From assembly GCF_002796985.1 (NCBI RefSeq), contig NZ_PEKX01000003.1, forward strand, positions 62,001-126,000: a stretch of DNA of 64,000 nucleotides, in the 5' to 3' direction. Positions 8,511 to 16,857 of the stretch are shown piece by piece. This stretch comes from Pseudomonas sp. GTDB lineage: Bacteria; Pseudomonadota; Gammaproteobacteria; Pseudomonadales; Pseudomonadaceae. Position numbers and translations under genes: made by a program. How positions within the stretch are numbered: the first letter of the stretch is position 1; every line of letters begins with the position of its first letter. Below the pieces are notes generated by a model. It was not told the origin of the DNA and did not search any database. It worked only from the letters and a program-made list of their open reading frames with translations.

Positions 8511-9446
8511 ATGATCACCCTCCGCCACATCGAAGTCTTCCGCGCGGTCATGACCACCGGCAGCGTCACCCGCGCGGCGGCGTTCCTGCATACCAGTCAG
8601 CCCACCGTCAGCCGCGAGCTGGCAAGACTGGAGCAACTGGTCGGCTTCGAGCTGTTCCTGCGCGAGCGCGGGCGGCTGGCACCGACGGCGCGGGCGCTGA
8701 TGCTGTTCGAGGAGGTGGAGCGTTCCTTCACCGGGCTGGACCGTATCGTCGCCTTCGCCGACAGCCTGGGGCAGTTCGCCGAGGGCAAGTTCTCCATCGG
8801 CTGCCTGCCGGCGCTGTCCCAGGCGCTTCTGCCGGAAGCCTGCAAGCGCTTCAGCCGGGAAAACCCGGCCATCAGCCTGGAGGTGGCGGCGCTGGAGTCG
8901 CCGCATCTGGAAGAGGCGCTGAGCGCCCAGCACCATGACATCGGCCTGATCGAGAACGACGACGCCCCGCGCGGCACTGAGCTGCAGCCGCTGCTGGCGG
9001 TGGACGAGGTGTGCATCCTCCCGGACGGCCATCCGCTGCTGGCCCGCGAGCGCCTGGAGGCGGCGGACTTCGCCGGCCTGCCCTTCGTCAGCCTGGCCAC
9101 CAGCGACCGCTACCGGCACCTGATCGACGCCGTGTTCCTCGGCGCCGGCGTGCAGCGGCAGATGCAGGTGGAAACCCACAGCGCCGTCTCGGTGTGCAGC
9201 ATGGTCCGCGCCGGATTGGGCCTGGCCGTGGTCAACCCGATCACCGCGCTGATGTTCCAGGGCCAGGGCATTCAGCTGCGCCCGCTGGCCTTCTCGCTGC
9301 CGTTCCAGGTCAGCGTGGCGAAACCGCTGTACCGCCCCGCTACACCGCTGCGCGAGCGCTTCGTGGCGGCACTTCAGGCAGAGGCTGGGGTACTGGTGCA
9401 GCGCCTGCGCGATGCCGGCGTGGGCTGCACCCTATATCAAAATTGA
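8511..9446 (+). CDS. lysR: LysR, transcriptional activator of lysA (311 aa)
   Basis: LysR-family activator that in E. coli turns on lysA in response to diaminopimelate and lysine levels. The N-terminus MITLRHIEVFRAVMTTGSVT and the helix-turn-helix HTSQPTVSRELARLE (residues ~27-41) match remembered E. coli LysR closely. So does the effector domain (ETHSAVSVCSMVRAGLGLAVVNP). I chose ATG 8511 because the homologue begins there; the frame is open for 60 more codons upstream through repeat DNA. Unlike in E. coli, where lysR and lysA are divergent, lysR here lies 79 bp upstream of lysA on the same strand. Confidence 0.88.
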   Translation: MITLRHIEVFRAVMTTGSVTRAAAFLHTSQPTVSRELARLEQLVGFELFLRERGRLAPTARALMLFEEVERSFTGLDRIVAFADSLGQFAEGKFSIGCLPALSQALLPEACKRFSRENPAISLEVAALESPHLEEALSAQHHDIGLIENDDAPRGTELQPLLAVDEVCILPDGHPLLARERLEAADFAGLPFVSLATSDRYRHLIDAVFLGAGVQRQMQVETHSAVSVCSMVRAGLGLAVVNPITALMFQGQGIQLRPLAFSLPFQVSVAKPLYRPATPLRERFVAALQAEAGVLVQRLRDAGVGCTLYQN

Positions 9447-9525
9447 ATTGATCAGATAACAAGCGGCATTATTCAGACATGCAAAGGGCCGGTAGACTAG
9501 CGCCATCTACCTTTGGAGCCCATTC

Positions 9526-10770
9526 ATGACTTTCCTCGCCCTGCCCCGCGCCGAACAGCTCGCCCTGCAATTCGGCACCCCGCTGTGGATCTACGACGCA
9601 GCCACCATCCGCGGCCAGATCGAGCGCCTGAAGAGCTTCGACATCATCCGCTTCGCCCAGAAGGCCTGCTCCAACCTGCACATCCTGCGCCTGATGCGCG
9701 AACAGGGCGTGAAGGTCGATGCGGTCTCCCAGGGCGAACTGCTGCGCGCCCTGGCCGCCGGCTATTCGTGCCGCGAGGATGAATCCGAGATCGTCTTCAC
9801 CGCCGACCTGCTGGACCGCACCACCCTGGAAACCGTGGTCGAGCACGGCATCCCGGTGAACGCCGGCTCCATCGACATGCTCCGCCAACTGGGCGAAGTC
9901 GCCCCCGGCCACCCGGTGTGGCTGCGCATCAACCCCGGTTTCGGCCACGGCCACAGCAACAAGACCAACACCGGCGGCGAGCACTCCAAGCACGGCATCT
10001 GGCACAGCGACCTGCGCGCCGCGCTGGACGTGATCCGCGAGCGCGGCCTGCGCCTGGTCGGCCTGCACATGCACATCGGTTCGGGCGTCGACTACGGCCA
10101 CCTGGCCCAGGTCGGCGAAGCCATGCTCGGCCTGGTGCAGCAGGTGAAGGACGCCGGCCACGACCTGTCCGGCATCTCCGCCGGCGGCGGCCTGTCCATC
10201 CCCTACCGCGCCGGCGACCCGGAAGTGGACACCGCGCATTACTTCCAGCTGTGGGACAAGGCGCGCAAGGCCGCCGAAGCCGTGGTCGGCCACAAGCTGC
10301 ACCTGGAAATCGAACCGGGCCGCTACCTGGTCGCCCAGTCCGGCTGCCTGCTCAGCGAAGTGCGCGCCACCAAGGACGCCGGCCGCAACCACTTCGTGCT
10401 GGTGGACGCCGGCTTCAACGAACTGATGCGCCCGTCCATGTACGGCAGCTACCACGGCATCCGCGTGCTGGCTGGCGACGTGGCCCGCCGCGAGGCGATC
10501 GACACCGTGGTGGCCGGCCCGCTGTGCGAGTCCGGTGACGTGTTCACCCAGGGCGACGGCGGCGTGGTCATCCCCCGCGCCCTGCCGCGCGCCCAGGTCG
10601 GCGACCTGCTGCTGATCGAAGACACCGGCGCCTATGGCGCGTCCATGTCGTCGAACTACAACAGCCGCCCGCTGATCGCCGAGGTATTGCTCGAAGGCGC
10701 CGAAGCGAAGCTGATCCGCCGCCGCCAGCGTGTGGAAGAGCTGCTGGCGCTGGAAGAAGACCTGGGCTGA
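9526..10770 (+). CDS. lysA: Diaminopimelate decarboxylase, E. coli LysA type (414 aa)
   Basis: PLP-dependent enzyme (fold type III) for the last step of lysine synthesis, meso-diaminopimelate to L-lysine plus CO2, in the cytoplasm. The PLP lysine is Lys46 in RFAQKACSN. Also visible are HMHIGSG, the phosphate-binding SAGGGLSIPY, EPGRYLVAQSG, and the active-site CESGDVF. It ends RRRQRVEELLALEEDLG, as E. coli LysA does in outline, and the length is normal. TTTGGAG sits at a good distance upstream of ATG 9526. It follows lysR directly and is probably its target. Confidence 0.94.
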   Translation: MTFLALPRAEQLALQFGTPLWIYDAATIRGQIERLKSFDIIRFAQKACSNLHILRLMREQGVKVDAVSQGELLRALAAGYSCREDESEIVFTADLLDRTTLETVVEHGIPVNAGSIDMLRQLGEVAPGHPVWLRINPGFGHGHSNKTNTGGEHSKHGIWHSDLRAALDVIRERGLRLVGLHMHIGSGVDYGHLAQVGEAMLGLVQQVKDAGHDLSGISAGGGLSIPYRAGDPEVDTAHYFQLWDKARKAAEAVVGHKLHLEIEPGRYLVAQSGCLLSEVRATKDAGRNHFVLVDAGFNELMRPSMYGSYHGIRVLAGDVARREAIDTVVAGPLCESGDVFTQGDGGVVIPRALPRAQVGDLLLIEDTGAYGASMSSNYNSRPLIAEVLLEGAEAKLIRRRQRVEELLALEEDLG

Positions 10771-10789
10771 TTGTTCCCCAGGATCAAAT

Positions 10790-10913
10790 GCCCCTCACCC
10801 TAACCCTCTCCCGCAAGCGGGAGAGGGGACCGTTCGGCGCAGGATGAAACAAAGGCGTTCGCCGGCACGATCTGCCCCCTCTCCCTCCGGGAGAGGGCTG
10901 GGGTGAGGGGCAG
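10790..10913. repeat. Family D element, long inverted repeat
   Basis: The left arm is CCCCTCACCCTAACCCTCTC plus CCGCAAGCGGGAGAGGGG, and the right arm is CCCCCTCTCCCTCCGGGAGA plus GGGCTGGGGTGAGGGG. Each arm is a local hairpin and the arms are also mutually complementary. A sister copy is at 15409-15527. Confidence 0.88.
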
Positions 10914-10946
10914 CCCCGGTACAGAATTCCGCAAGTAAACCCACCC

Positions 10947-11396
10947 TCACCGATCAATGCGCGTCGACAGGATGATCGACGACATCGTCCGCTCCACCCC
11001 GTCCAGCGCGCCTATTCGGTCCAGCACTGCGTCCAGGTCGCGGATCGACAGCGCCTCGACGATCACAATCATGTCGAAGTTGCCGCTCACCGAATGCAGC
11101 GTCTTCACCTCGGCGATCTTCTCCAGCGCCTGCACCACCTGATGCGACAGCTTGGGCAGCGCCGTCACCAGCACGTGGGCGCGCACCAGCGATTGTGCGT
11201 AGCTGTCCGACACCTTGATCGAATAGCCGCTGATGATGCCCTGCTGCTCCAGCCTTTCAATACGGCTCTGCACCGTGGAGCGCGACACTCCGAGCTTGCG
11301 CGCCAGCTCGGAGATCGACTCGCGGGCGTTGGCGCGCAGCAGGTTCAGCAAGGCCGCGTCGGCGTTTTTCGTCATATTGCTCATTATATTGGTCAA
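10947..11396 (-). CDS. Lrp/AsnC-family transcriptional regulator (149 aa)
   Basis: Small DNA-binding protein of feast/famine type. The N-terminal helix-turn-helix is ISELARKLGVSRSTVQSRIERLEQQGII (residues ~28-55). The C-terminal RAM (amino-acid-binding) domain contains VKTLHSVSGNFDMIVIVEA. It is divergent from davB across 217 bp, and an Lrp-type gene sits beside davBA in P. putida from memory, so lysine-responsive control of davBA is likely. Three in-frame ATGs are possible (11396, 11384, 11375); none has a strong ribosome-binding site. Confidence 0.9.
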   Translation of the reverse strand: MTNIMSNMTKNADAALLNLLRANARESISELARKLGVSRSTVQSRIERLEQQGIISGYSIKVSDSYAQSLVRAHVLVTALPKLSHQVVQALEKIAEVKTLHSVSGNFDMIVIVEALSIRDLDAVLDRIGALDGVERTMSSIILSTRIDR

Positions 11397-11613
11397 TCTG
11401 CCTGAAAGCTCTCGCCAATCTTGCAGATTGTCAGGTTCATTTCAACGACGGCCTTTGCAATAGTGGACGCCACGGCGAGCCCTCACAGCTCGCCATTTCT
11501 TTGCCCGCGCGCCATCCATCGACTGGCCTCAGCGGGCCGCACAAAGCCTTGCCAAGCTGGTTGATACAAGCCGGCGAGCCGCATAAGTCGAACAAGATTG
11601 AAGGGAGCCTTCC

Positions 11614-13296
11614 ATGCACAAGAACCGCCACCCCCACACCCCCGGCAAGAAACCGGTGACCATCTTCGGCCCGGACTTCCCCTTCGCCTTCGACGACTGG
11701 ATCGAGCACCCCGCCGGCCTGGGCAGCATTCCTGCCGACCGGCACGGCCAGGAAGTGGCCATCGTCGGCGCAGGCATTTCCGGCCTGGTGGCGGCCTACG
11801 AGCTGATGAAGATGGGCCTCAAGCCGGTGGTCTACGAGGCGTCGAAGATGGGCGGCCGGCTGCGTTCGGAAACCTTCGAGGGCGCCGACGGTATCATCGC
11901 CGAGCTGGGCGGCATGCGTTTCCCGGTCTCCAGCACCGCCTTCTACCACTACGTCGACAAGCTCGGCCTGGAAACCAAACCCTTCCCCAACCCGCTGACC
12001 CCCGCCTCGGGCAGCACCGTGGTCGACCTGGAAGGCACCAGCCACTACGCCGAGAAGATGGCCGACCTGCCGGAAATCTTCCGCGAAGTCGCCCTGGCCT
12101 GGGCCGAAGCGCTGGAAGACGGCGCGCGCTTCTCCGAAGTCCAGGACGCGCTGCGCGAGCGCGACACGGTCAAGCTCAAGGCCCTGTGGGACGAGCTGGT
12201 GCCCAAGTGGGACGACCGCACCTTCTACGACTTCGTCGCCACCTCCAAGGCCTTCTCGCGCCTGTCCTACCGCCACCGCGAAATCTTCGGCCAGGTCGGT
12301 TTCGGCACCGGTGGCTGGGACTCGGACTTCCCCAACTCCATGCTGGAAATCTTCCGCGTGGTGATGACCAACTGCGACGATCACCAGCATCTGGTCGTGG
12401 GCGGCGTCGAGCAGGTGCCGCGCGGCATCTGGAGCCACGTGCCGGAAAACTGCGCGCACTGGCCGGCCGGCACTTCCCTGGCCACCCTGCACAACGGCGC
12501 GCCGCGTCCGGGCGTGAAGAAGATCGCCCGCGCCGCCGATGGCACCTTCGCCGTCACCGACTACTGGGGGGACACCCGCCACTACGCGGCCGTCCTGGCG
12601 ACCTGCCAGACCTGGCTGCTGACCACTCAGATCGAGTGCGAGGAAGCGCTGTTCTCGCAGAAGATGTGGATGGCCCTGGACCGCACCCGCTACATGCAGT
12701 CGTCGAAGACTTTCGTGATGGTCGACCGGCCGTTCTGGAAGGACAAGGACCCGCAGACCGGCCGCGACGTGATGAGCATGACCCTCACCGACCGCCTCAC
12801 CCGCGGCACCTACCTGTTCGACAACGGCGACGACAAGCCGGGGGTGATCTGCCTGTCCTACTCCTGGATGAGCGACGCCATGAAGATGCTCCCGCACCCG
12901 GTGGAGAAGCGCGTGCAGCTGGCCCTGGACGCGCTCAAGAAGGTCTACCCGAAGGTCGACATCGCCGGCCACATCATCGGCAACCCGATCACCGTGTCCT
13001 GGGAGGCCGACCCGCACTTCCTCGGCGCCTTCAAGGGCGCGCTGCCGGGCCACTACCGCTACAACCAGCGCATGTACGCGCACTTCATGCAGGACGACCT
13101 GCCCGCCGAGCAGCGCGGCATCTTCATCGCCGGCGACGATGTATCCTGGACCCCGGCCTGGGTGGAAGGCGCGGTGCAGACCTCGCTGAACGCCGTGTGG
13201 GGCATCATGAAGCACTTCGGTGGCGCCACCCATCCGCAGAACCCCGGCCCCGGCGACCGCTTCGCCGAACTCGGCCCGATGGAACTGCCGGACTGA
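11614..13296 (+). CDS. davB: L-lysine 2-monooxygenase DavB (560 aa)
   Basis: FAD-dependent enzyme that converts L-lysine to 5-aminovaleramide, first step of the aminovalerate route. The FAD-binding GxGxxG is VGAGISG (residues 51-57), followed by VVYEASKMGGRLRS. GMRFPVSSTAFYHYVDKLGLETKPF and the C-terminal FIAGDDVSWTPAWVEGAVQ match the remembered P. putida DavB sequence almost residue for residue. The family also holds tryptophan 2-monooxygenase (IaaM), so automated tools may label it so. The following amidohydrolase of DavA type and the near identity to DavB favour lysine. AAGGGAG lies upstream of ATG 11614. Confidence 0.9.
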   Translation: MHKNRHPHTPGKKPVTIFGPDFPFAFDDWIEHPAGLGSIPADRHGQEVAIVGAGISGLVAAYELMKMGLKPVVYEASKMGGRLRSETFEGADGIIAELGGMRFPVSSTAFYHYVDKLGLETKPFPNPLTPASGSTVVDLEGTSHYAEKMADLPEIFREVALAWAEALEDGARFSEVQDALRERDTVKLKALWDELVPKWDDRTFYDFVATSKAFSRLSYRHREIFGQVGFGTGGWDSDFPNSMLEIFRVVMTNCDDHQHLVVGGVEQVPRGIWSHVPENCAHWPAGTSLATLHNGAPRPGVKKIARAADGTFAVTDYWGDTRHYAAVLATCQTWLLTTQIECEEALFSQKMWMALDRTRYMQSSKTFVMVDRPFWKDKDPQTGRDVMSMTLTDRLTRGTYLFDNGDDKPGVICLSYSWMSDAMKMLPHPVEKRVQLALDALKKVYPKVDIAGHIIGNPITVSWEADPHFLGAFKGALPGHYRYNQRMYAHFMQDDLPAEQRGIFIAGDDVSWTPAWVEGAVQTSLNAVWGIMKHFGGATHPQNPGPGDRFAELGPMELPD

Positions 13297-13388
13297 TTCC
13301 CACCACTCGCTGACGTGTGGCTCGCGTGGGGCCGGGATCGGGTGCAAACTGCCTGATCCCGGCCTTGCGCGTTTCGAAGGAGAACCCC

Positions 13389-14177
13389 ATGTACCTCGCC
13401 CTCTACCAGTGCCCACCCGGCCCCGAAGACGTCGCCGGCAACCTGCACCGCCTGGAGCAGGCCGCCCAGCAGGCGGTGCAGAATGGTGCGGACCTGCTGG
13501 TGCTGCCGGAGATGTACCTGTCCGGCTACAACATCGGCGCCCAGCGCGTCGCCGAGCTGGCGGAAAGCTGCGACGGCCCGTCCGCCCTGCGCATCGCCGA
13601 GATTGCCCGCGAGCACAAGCTCGGCATCCTCTACGGCTACCCCGAGCGCGACGCCGGCGGCGCCATCTTCAACAGCGTGCAACTGATCGACCGCCAGGGC
13701 GAGCGCCGCGCCAACTACCGCAAGACCCACCTCTACGGCGAGCTGGACCGCAGCCAGTTCAGCGCCTCCGACGAGCCACCGGCGATCTTCGAGCTGGACG
13801 GCTGGAAGGTCGGCCTGCTGATCTGCTTCGACGTGGAATTCCCCGAGGCCGTGCGAACCCTGGCCCTGGCCGGCGCGGATGTGGTGCTGGTGCCCACCGC
13901 CAACATGCGCCCCTACGAATTCGTCGCCCAGGTCCTGGTGCCGACCCGCGCCTACGAGAACCAGGTGTTCCTCGCCTACGCCAACTACGTGGGCAGCGAG
14001 GGCGAGATCGAGTACTGCGGCCTGAGCAGCATCGTCGCCCCGGATGGCCAGGTGCTGACCAAGGCCAGGCACAGCGAGGAACTGCTGGTGGCCGAACTGG
14101 ACCCGCAACGCATCGCCCTGGCGCGCGAGGGGTACAGCTATGTGCACTTGCGGCGGCCGGTGCTTTACCGCAGCTGA
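13389..14177 (+). CDS. davA: 5-aminovaleramidase DavA, nitrilase superfamily (262 aa)
   Basis: Carbon-nitrogen hydrolase that turns 5-aminovaleramide into 5-aminovalerate and ammonia, the second step after DavB. The catalytic Glu-Lys-Cys triad is visible: Glu41 in VLPEMYLSGYN, Lys112 in RKTHLYGE, and Cys146 in LLICFDVEFPE. The length fits the family. ATG 13389 is preceded by GAAGGAG; an upstream extension to 13317 lacks homology. It lies 92 bp after davB on the same strand and is followed by a hairpin terminator, so davBA is a two-gene operon. Confidence 0.92.
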   Translation: MYLALYQCPPGPEDVAGNLHRLEQAAQQAVQNGADLLVLPEMYLSGYNIGAQRVAELAESCDGPSALRIAEIAREHKLGILYGYPERDAGGAIFNSVQLIDRQGERRANYRKTHLYGELDRSQFSASDEPPAIFELDGWKVGLLICFDVEFPEAVRTLALAGADVVLVPTANMRPYEFVAQVLVPTRAYENQVFLAYANYVGSEGEIEYCGLSSIVAPDGQVLTKARHSEELLVAELDPQRIALAREGYSYVHLRRPVLYRS

Positions 14178-14183
14178 AAAAAG

Positions 14184-14205
14184 GCCCGGCACACGCCGGG
14201 CTTTT
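14184..14205 (+). terminator. Rho-independent terminator after davA
   Basis: Stem GCCCGGC / GCCGGGC with loop ACAC, flanked by an A run on the left and TTTT on the right, seven bases after the davA stop. Confidence 0.85.
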
Positions 14206-14228
14206 ACGCTTGCGCCGAACCTGCTTTT

Positions 14229-14306
14229 GTAGGAGCGAGCTTGCTCGCGAACCCGCTTGACGCTGGTGCGGCAGGAAACGCTGTTCGCGAGCAAGCTCGC
14301 TCCTAC
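14229..14306. repeat. REP doublet (family A)
   Basis: GTAGGAGCGAGCTTGCTCGC-GAAC at 14229-14252 and the inverse unit at 14283-14306, between the convergent davA and iacF genes. Confidence 0.9.
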
Positions 14307-14321
14307 GAAGATCCGTCTGGC

Positions 14322-15272
14322 TTACAGGTCCAGCACCAACCGCGCCGATCTGGCTCGCGAAACGCAGGCGCAGATCTGCTTGTTGGCGGCCTTCTCCTTG
14401 TTCGACAGGCAGTTGTCGCGGTGCTCCGGCTCGCCGTCCAGCACTTCGACGATGCAGGTGCCGCAGATGCCCTCGCGGCACTCGGTGTCGATGTCGCAGC
14501 CGTGGGCCTGGAGCACGTCCACCAGCGTCGAGTCCGCCGGTACGTGAAGCACCACGCCGGAGCTGGCCAGTTCCACTTCGAAGGAGCCGGCCGGCGCCGC
14601 GTTGGCGGCCGGGTCGGCCTGGAAGTGTTCCAGGTGGATGGCGTCTTCCGGACGGCTGCGCGCGGCGATTTCCACCACCTTGTTCATGAATGGCGCCGGG
14701 CCGCAGGTGTAGACATGAGCCTGCTGCGGAGCCCGCTCCAGGCACTCGCCCAGCACGCGATCGAGGTCGGCGGGCTCGACGCCGTAGTGCAGCTCCACCT
14801 TGCCGGCGAAGGCCTTGCTGGCCAGCAGCTTGACGAAGGCTGCGTGCTCGGCGGAGCGGGCGAAGTAATGCAGGCGATAGGACTCGCCCCTGGCATTCAG
14901 GCGGTAGGCCATGCTCAGCAGCGGCGTGACGCCGATGCCGGCGGCGAACAGCACGTGCTCGCGGGCTTCCGGCGCCAGGCGGAACAGATTGCGCGGCGCG
15001 CCGATGTCCAGCTCCATGCCTTCGCGCACTTCGTGCAGCGCACTGGAGCCGCCACGGGAAGCGCCTTCCTTCTTGATTGCCACCAGGTAGGCCGCGCGGT
15101 CGTCCGGCGGGCTGCACAGCGAATACTGGCGCGTCACCCCGGTGGGGCCGGTGACGTCGACGTGGGCGCCCGGCTCGTAGGCGTCGAACGGCTGGCCATC
15201 ACACCGTACGAGGCGCAAGGAACGGATGTCCTGCGCTTCCTCGACGATCCTTTCGATTCTGACCTTCATCAT
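14322..15272 (-). CDS. iacF: IacF-type ferredoxin-NAD(P)H reductase for the IAA dioxygenase (316 aa)
   Basis: Electron-transfer partner of the Rieske oxygenase IacC/IacD, same architecture as vanillate demethylase reductase VanB. The N-terminal FAD/FMN-binding barrel has RQYSLCSPP (residues ~48-56). The NAD-binding region has LFAAGIGVTPLLSMA and CGPAPFMNKVV. The C-terminal plant-type [2Fe-2S] domain has CREGICGTC plus a downstream Cys (DNCLS). Start is ATG 15272 (MMKVRIERI); 15269 is equally possible. It is last in the cluster and set apart from iacE by 336 bp of repeat DNA, so it may be transcribed less or separately. The symbol rests on cluster context. Confidence 0.82.
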   Translation of the reverse strand: MMKVRIERIVEEAQDIRSLRLVRCDGQPFDAYEPGAHVDVTGPTGVTRQYSLCSPPDDRAAYLVAIKKEGASRGGSSALHEVREGMELDIGAPRNLFRLAPEAREHVLFAAGIGVTPLLSMAYRLNARGESYRLHYFARSAEHAAFVKLLASKAFAGKVELHYGVEPADLDRVLGECLERAPQQAHVYTCGPAPFMNKVVEIAARSRPEDAIHLEHFQADPAANAAPAGSFEVELASSGVVLHVPADSTLVDVLQAHGCDIDTECREGICGTCIVEVLDGEPEHRDNCLSNKEKAANKQICACVSRARSARLVLDL

Positions 15273-15408
15273 GGCGGTACCTGCAAGGCGTTGAGTGCGG
15301 GCTCTGTGGCCCCTTTCCGGCCTCTTTTTCACGAGTGGACGGGTTGTCGATGTTGCTCTGGAGAGAGATTTCCTCTCTCCGATTGATTGGTTTCGGAGCA
15401 AGGGCACT

Positions 15409-15527
15409 GCCCTCACCCCAGCCCTCTCCCCGAGGGAGAGGGAGCAGAATGTGCCGGCTGACGATGCGGATTCATCCTGCTCCGGACGGTCCCCTCTCCC
15501 TTCGGGAGAGGGTTAGGGTGAGGGGGT
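15409..15527. repeat. Family D element between iacE and iacF
   Basis: The left arm is CCCTCACCCCAGCCCTCTCC plus CCGAGGGAGAGGG, and the right arm is CCCCTCTCCCTTCGGGAGAG plus GGTTAGGGTGAGGG. It is closely related to 10790-10913 and lies inside the iac operon. Confidence 0.88.
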
Positions 15528-15559
15528 CTTGAAGCCCATCACCCAAGCCAGGACCGAGC

Positions 15560-15590
15560 GTAGGGCGGATAACGCACAGCGTTATCCGCC
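15560..15590. repeat. Family C element, short form
   Basis: GTAGGGCGGATAACGCACAG plus CGTTATCCGCC, an inverted repeat (GGCGGATAACG / CGTTATCCGCC). Longer relatives are at 23226-23296 and 27189-27263. Confidence 0.85.
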
Positions 15591-15608
15591 GATCACTCAG
15601 CCAAAGCC

Positions 15609-16349
15609 TCAGCGCATGAACAACCCGCCGTTGATATCCCAGCAGGCGCCCGTTACCGACCCGGCGTTCTCCGCGCAGAGCAGCAGCACGCTGTCGGCGA
15701 TGAAGGTTGCATCGCCCAGGCGGCCGGCAGGGATGGTCTTGAGGATCTGTTCCAGACGCTCCGGCGCCACGCTCTCGTAGACCACCGGCAAGTCCAGCGG
15801 CCCCGGCGAGATGGCGTTGACGGTCACGCCCTGCGCCGAGAGTTCGCGGGCGAACACCTTGGTCAGGGTCGCCACGCCGCCCTTGGCCGCCGCGTAGTGG
15901 CCGCCGGTGGCGGTGCCGCCGTTCTGCCCGGCCAGCGAGGCGATATTGACGATGCGGCCATAGCCGCGCGCCGCGAAGTGCGTGCCGAACACCTGGCAGG
16001 CGACGAAGGTGCCGCGCAGGTTCACCGCCATGGAGGCGTCGAAGTCCTCCGGGCTGATGTCCATGAGCGCGGCCACTTTCGACATCCCGGCGTTGTTCAC
16101 CAGGATGTCGGTGCCGCCCCAACGCTCGGCGAGCAGGTCACGGGCACGCTCGAAATCGGCTTTCTCCCGCGCATCGAGACGAATGCCGACAGCCGTGCGG
16201 CCCTCGGGGTCAAGCTCGTCGGCCAGGCGCTGCACCGCTTCTTCGTTCAGGTCGGCCAGCGCCACGCGCAGGCCGGCGGCGTGCAGGCGGCGCGCGATGA
16301 CTTCACCCAGCCCGCGTGCGGCGCCGGTTACCAGGGCTACTCGTTGCAT
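15609..16349 (-). CDS. iacE: IacE-type short-chain dehydrogenase/reductase (246 aa)
   Basis: Classical SDR with NAD(P)-binding TGAARGLGE (residues ~7-15), structural motif NNAGMS, and catalytic Ser plus YAAAK (in GGHYAAAKGG). In the iac pathway the SDR IacE acts with IacA on early oxidised indole-acetate intermediates; the exact step here is inferred from the cluster. The start MQRVALVTG at 16349 fits the family; the frame extends 17 codons further without homology. It lies 10 bp after iacD. Confidence 0.84.
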   Translation of the reverse strand: MQRVALVTGAARGLGEVIARRLHAAGLRVALADLNEEAVQRLADELDPEGRTAVGIRLDAREKADFERARDLLAERWGGTDILVNNAGMSKVAALMDISPEDFDASMAVNLRGTFVACQVFGTHFAARGYGRIVNIASLAGQNGGTATGGHYAAAKGGVATLTKVFARELSAQGVTVNAISPGPLDLPVVYESVAPERLEQILKTIPAGRLGDATFIADSVLLLCAENAGSVTGACWDINGGLFMR

Positions 16350-16359
16350 GGCGCGGCCC

Positions 16360-16857
16360 TCAGAGCAGGAAGCCGAGCGCGTTGAGCGCGTCTTCAGCAT
16401 TGATCAGGCGGATCACCTTGCGCTCCAGGCGGGCTTGCCCGTCGGTGAAGCGGATGCGGTGGTTCAGGTCGGCAATGAACGGAGTCGCCACGCCGCGCTT
16501 GTAGGCGTAGAGCACCTGCGCCGAGTTCACCTCGACCCGGTCGCCCGCTGCGTCCACCAGGGTGAAGCGCGAGACGGTGCGCACGGTCTTGGCCGCATCC
16601 ACCGCCGAGGGCGAATGGCCGCCGGTGAGGCGTTCGATACGCAGGGCACGCATGCGCGCGTCGTCGAAGACGTAGTTCAGGCGCGAGGCGAAGTCATCGT
16701 CCTCGCCGTCGATCGGCACCACGTAGACGCCGTCCTCGCTCCACAGCTGCGACCACTGTGCGTAGTCCTTGCGGTCCAGCAGTTCGGCTTCGCGCCAGAC
16801 GAATTCGATGGCCTTGGCCAGCGGGCCGGAGAAGCCGTTCAAGGTGTCGTTGCTCAT
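16360..16857 (-). CDS. iacD: IacD-type ring-hydroxylating dioxygenase small (beta) subunit (165 aa)
   Basis: Beta subunit with the cone-shaped NTF2/SnoaL-like fold: AIEFVWREAELLDRKDYAQWSQLW at the N-terminus, then EDGVYVVPID and RVEVNSAQVLYAYKRGV. It has no catalytic residues of its own and supports the alpha subunit. It starts inside the iacC stop (ATG 16857 against a stop at 16854-16856), so translation is coupled and the two are expected in a fixed ratio. Length and position fit the iac cluster. Confidence 0.86.
   Translation of the reverse strand: MSNDTLNGFSGPLAKAIEFVWREAELLDRKDYAQWSQLWSEDGVYVVPIDGEDDDFASRLNYVFDDARMRALRIERLTGGHSPSAVDAAKTVRTVSRFTLVDAAGDRVEVNSAQVLYAYKRGVATPFIADLNHRIRFTDGQARLERKVIRLINAEDALNALGFLL

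Noticed and set aside
11437..13416. Long minus-strand frame (659 codons) over davB
   Set aside because: Antisense codon-bias artefact with Val/His/Gly-rich protein and no homology; davB on the plus strand is certain.
11614..14177. Tryptophan monooxygenase / indoleacetamide hydrolase pair (IAA synthesis)
   Set aside because: The sequence agrees with DavB and DavA over their full lengths, the hydrolase has the nitrilase Glu-Lys-Cys triad of DavA rather than the IaaH amidase signature, and an Lrp-type gene is adjacent. It is kept only as a caution.
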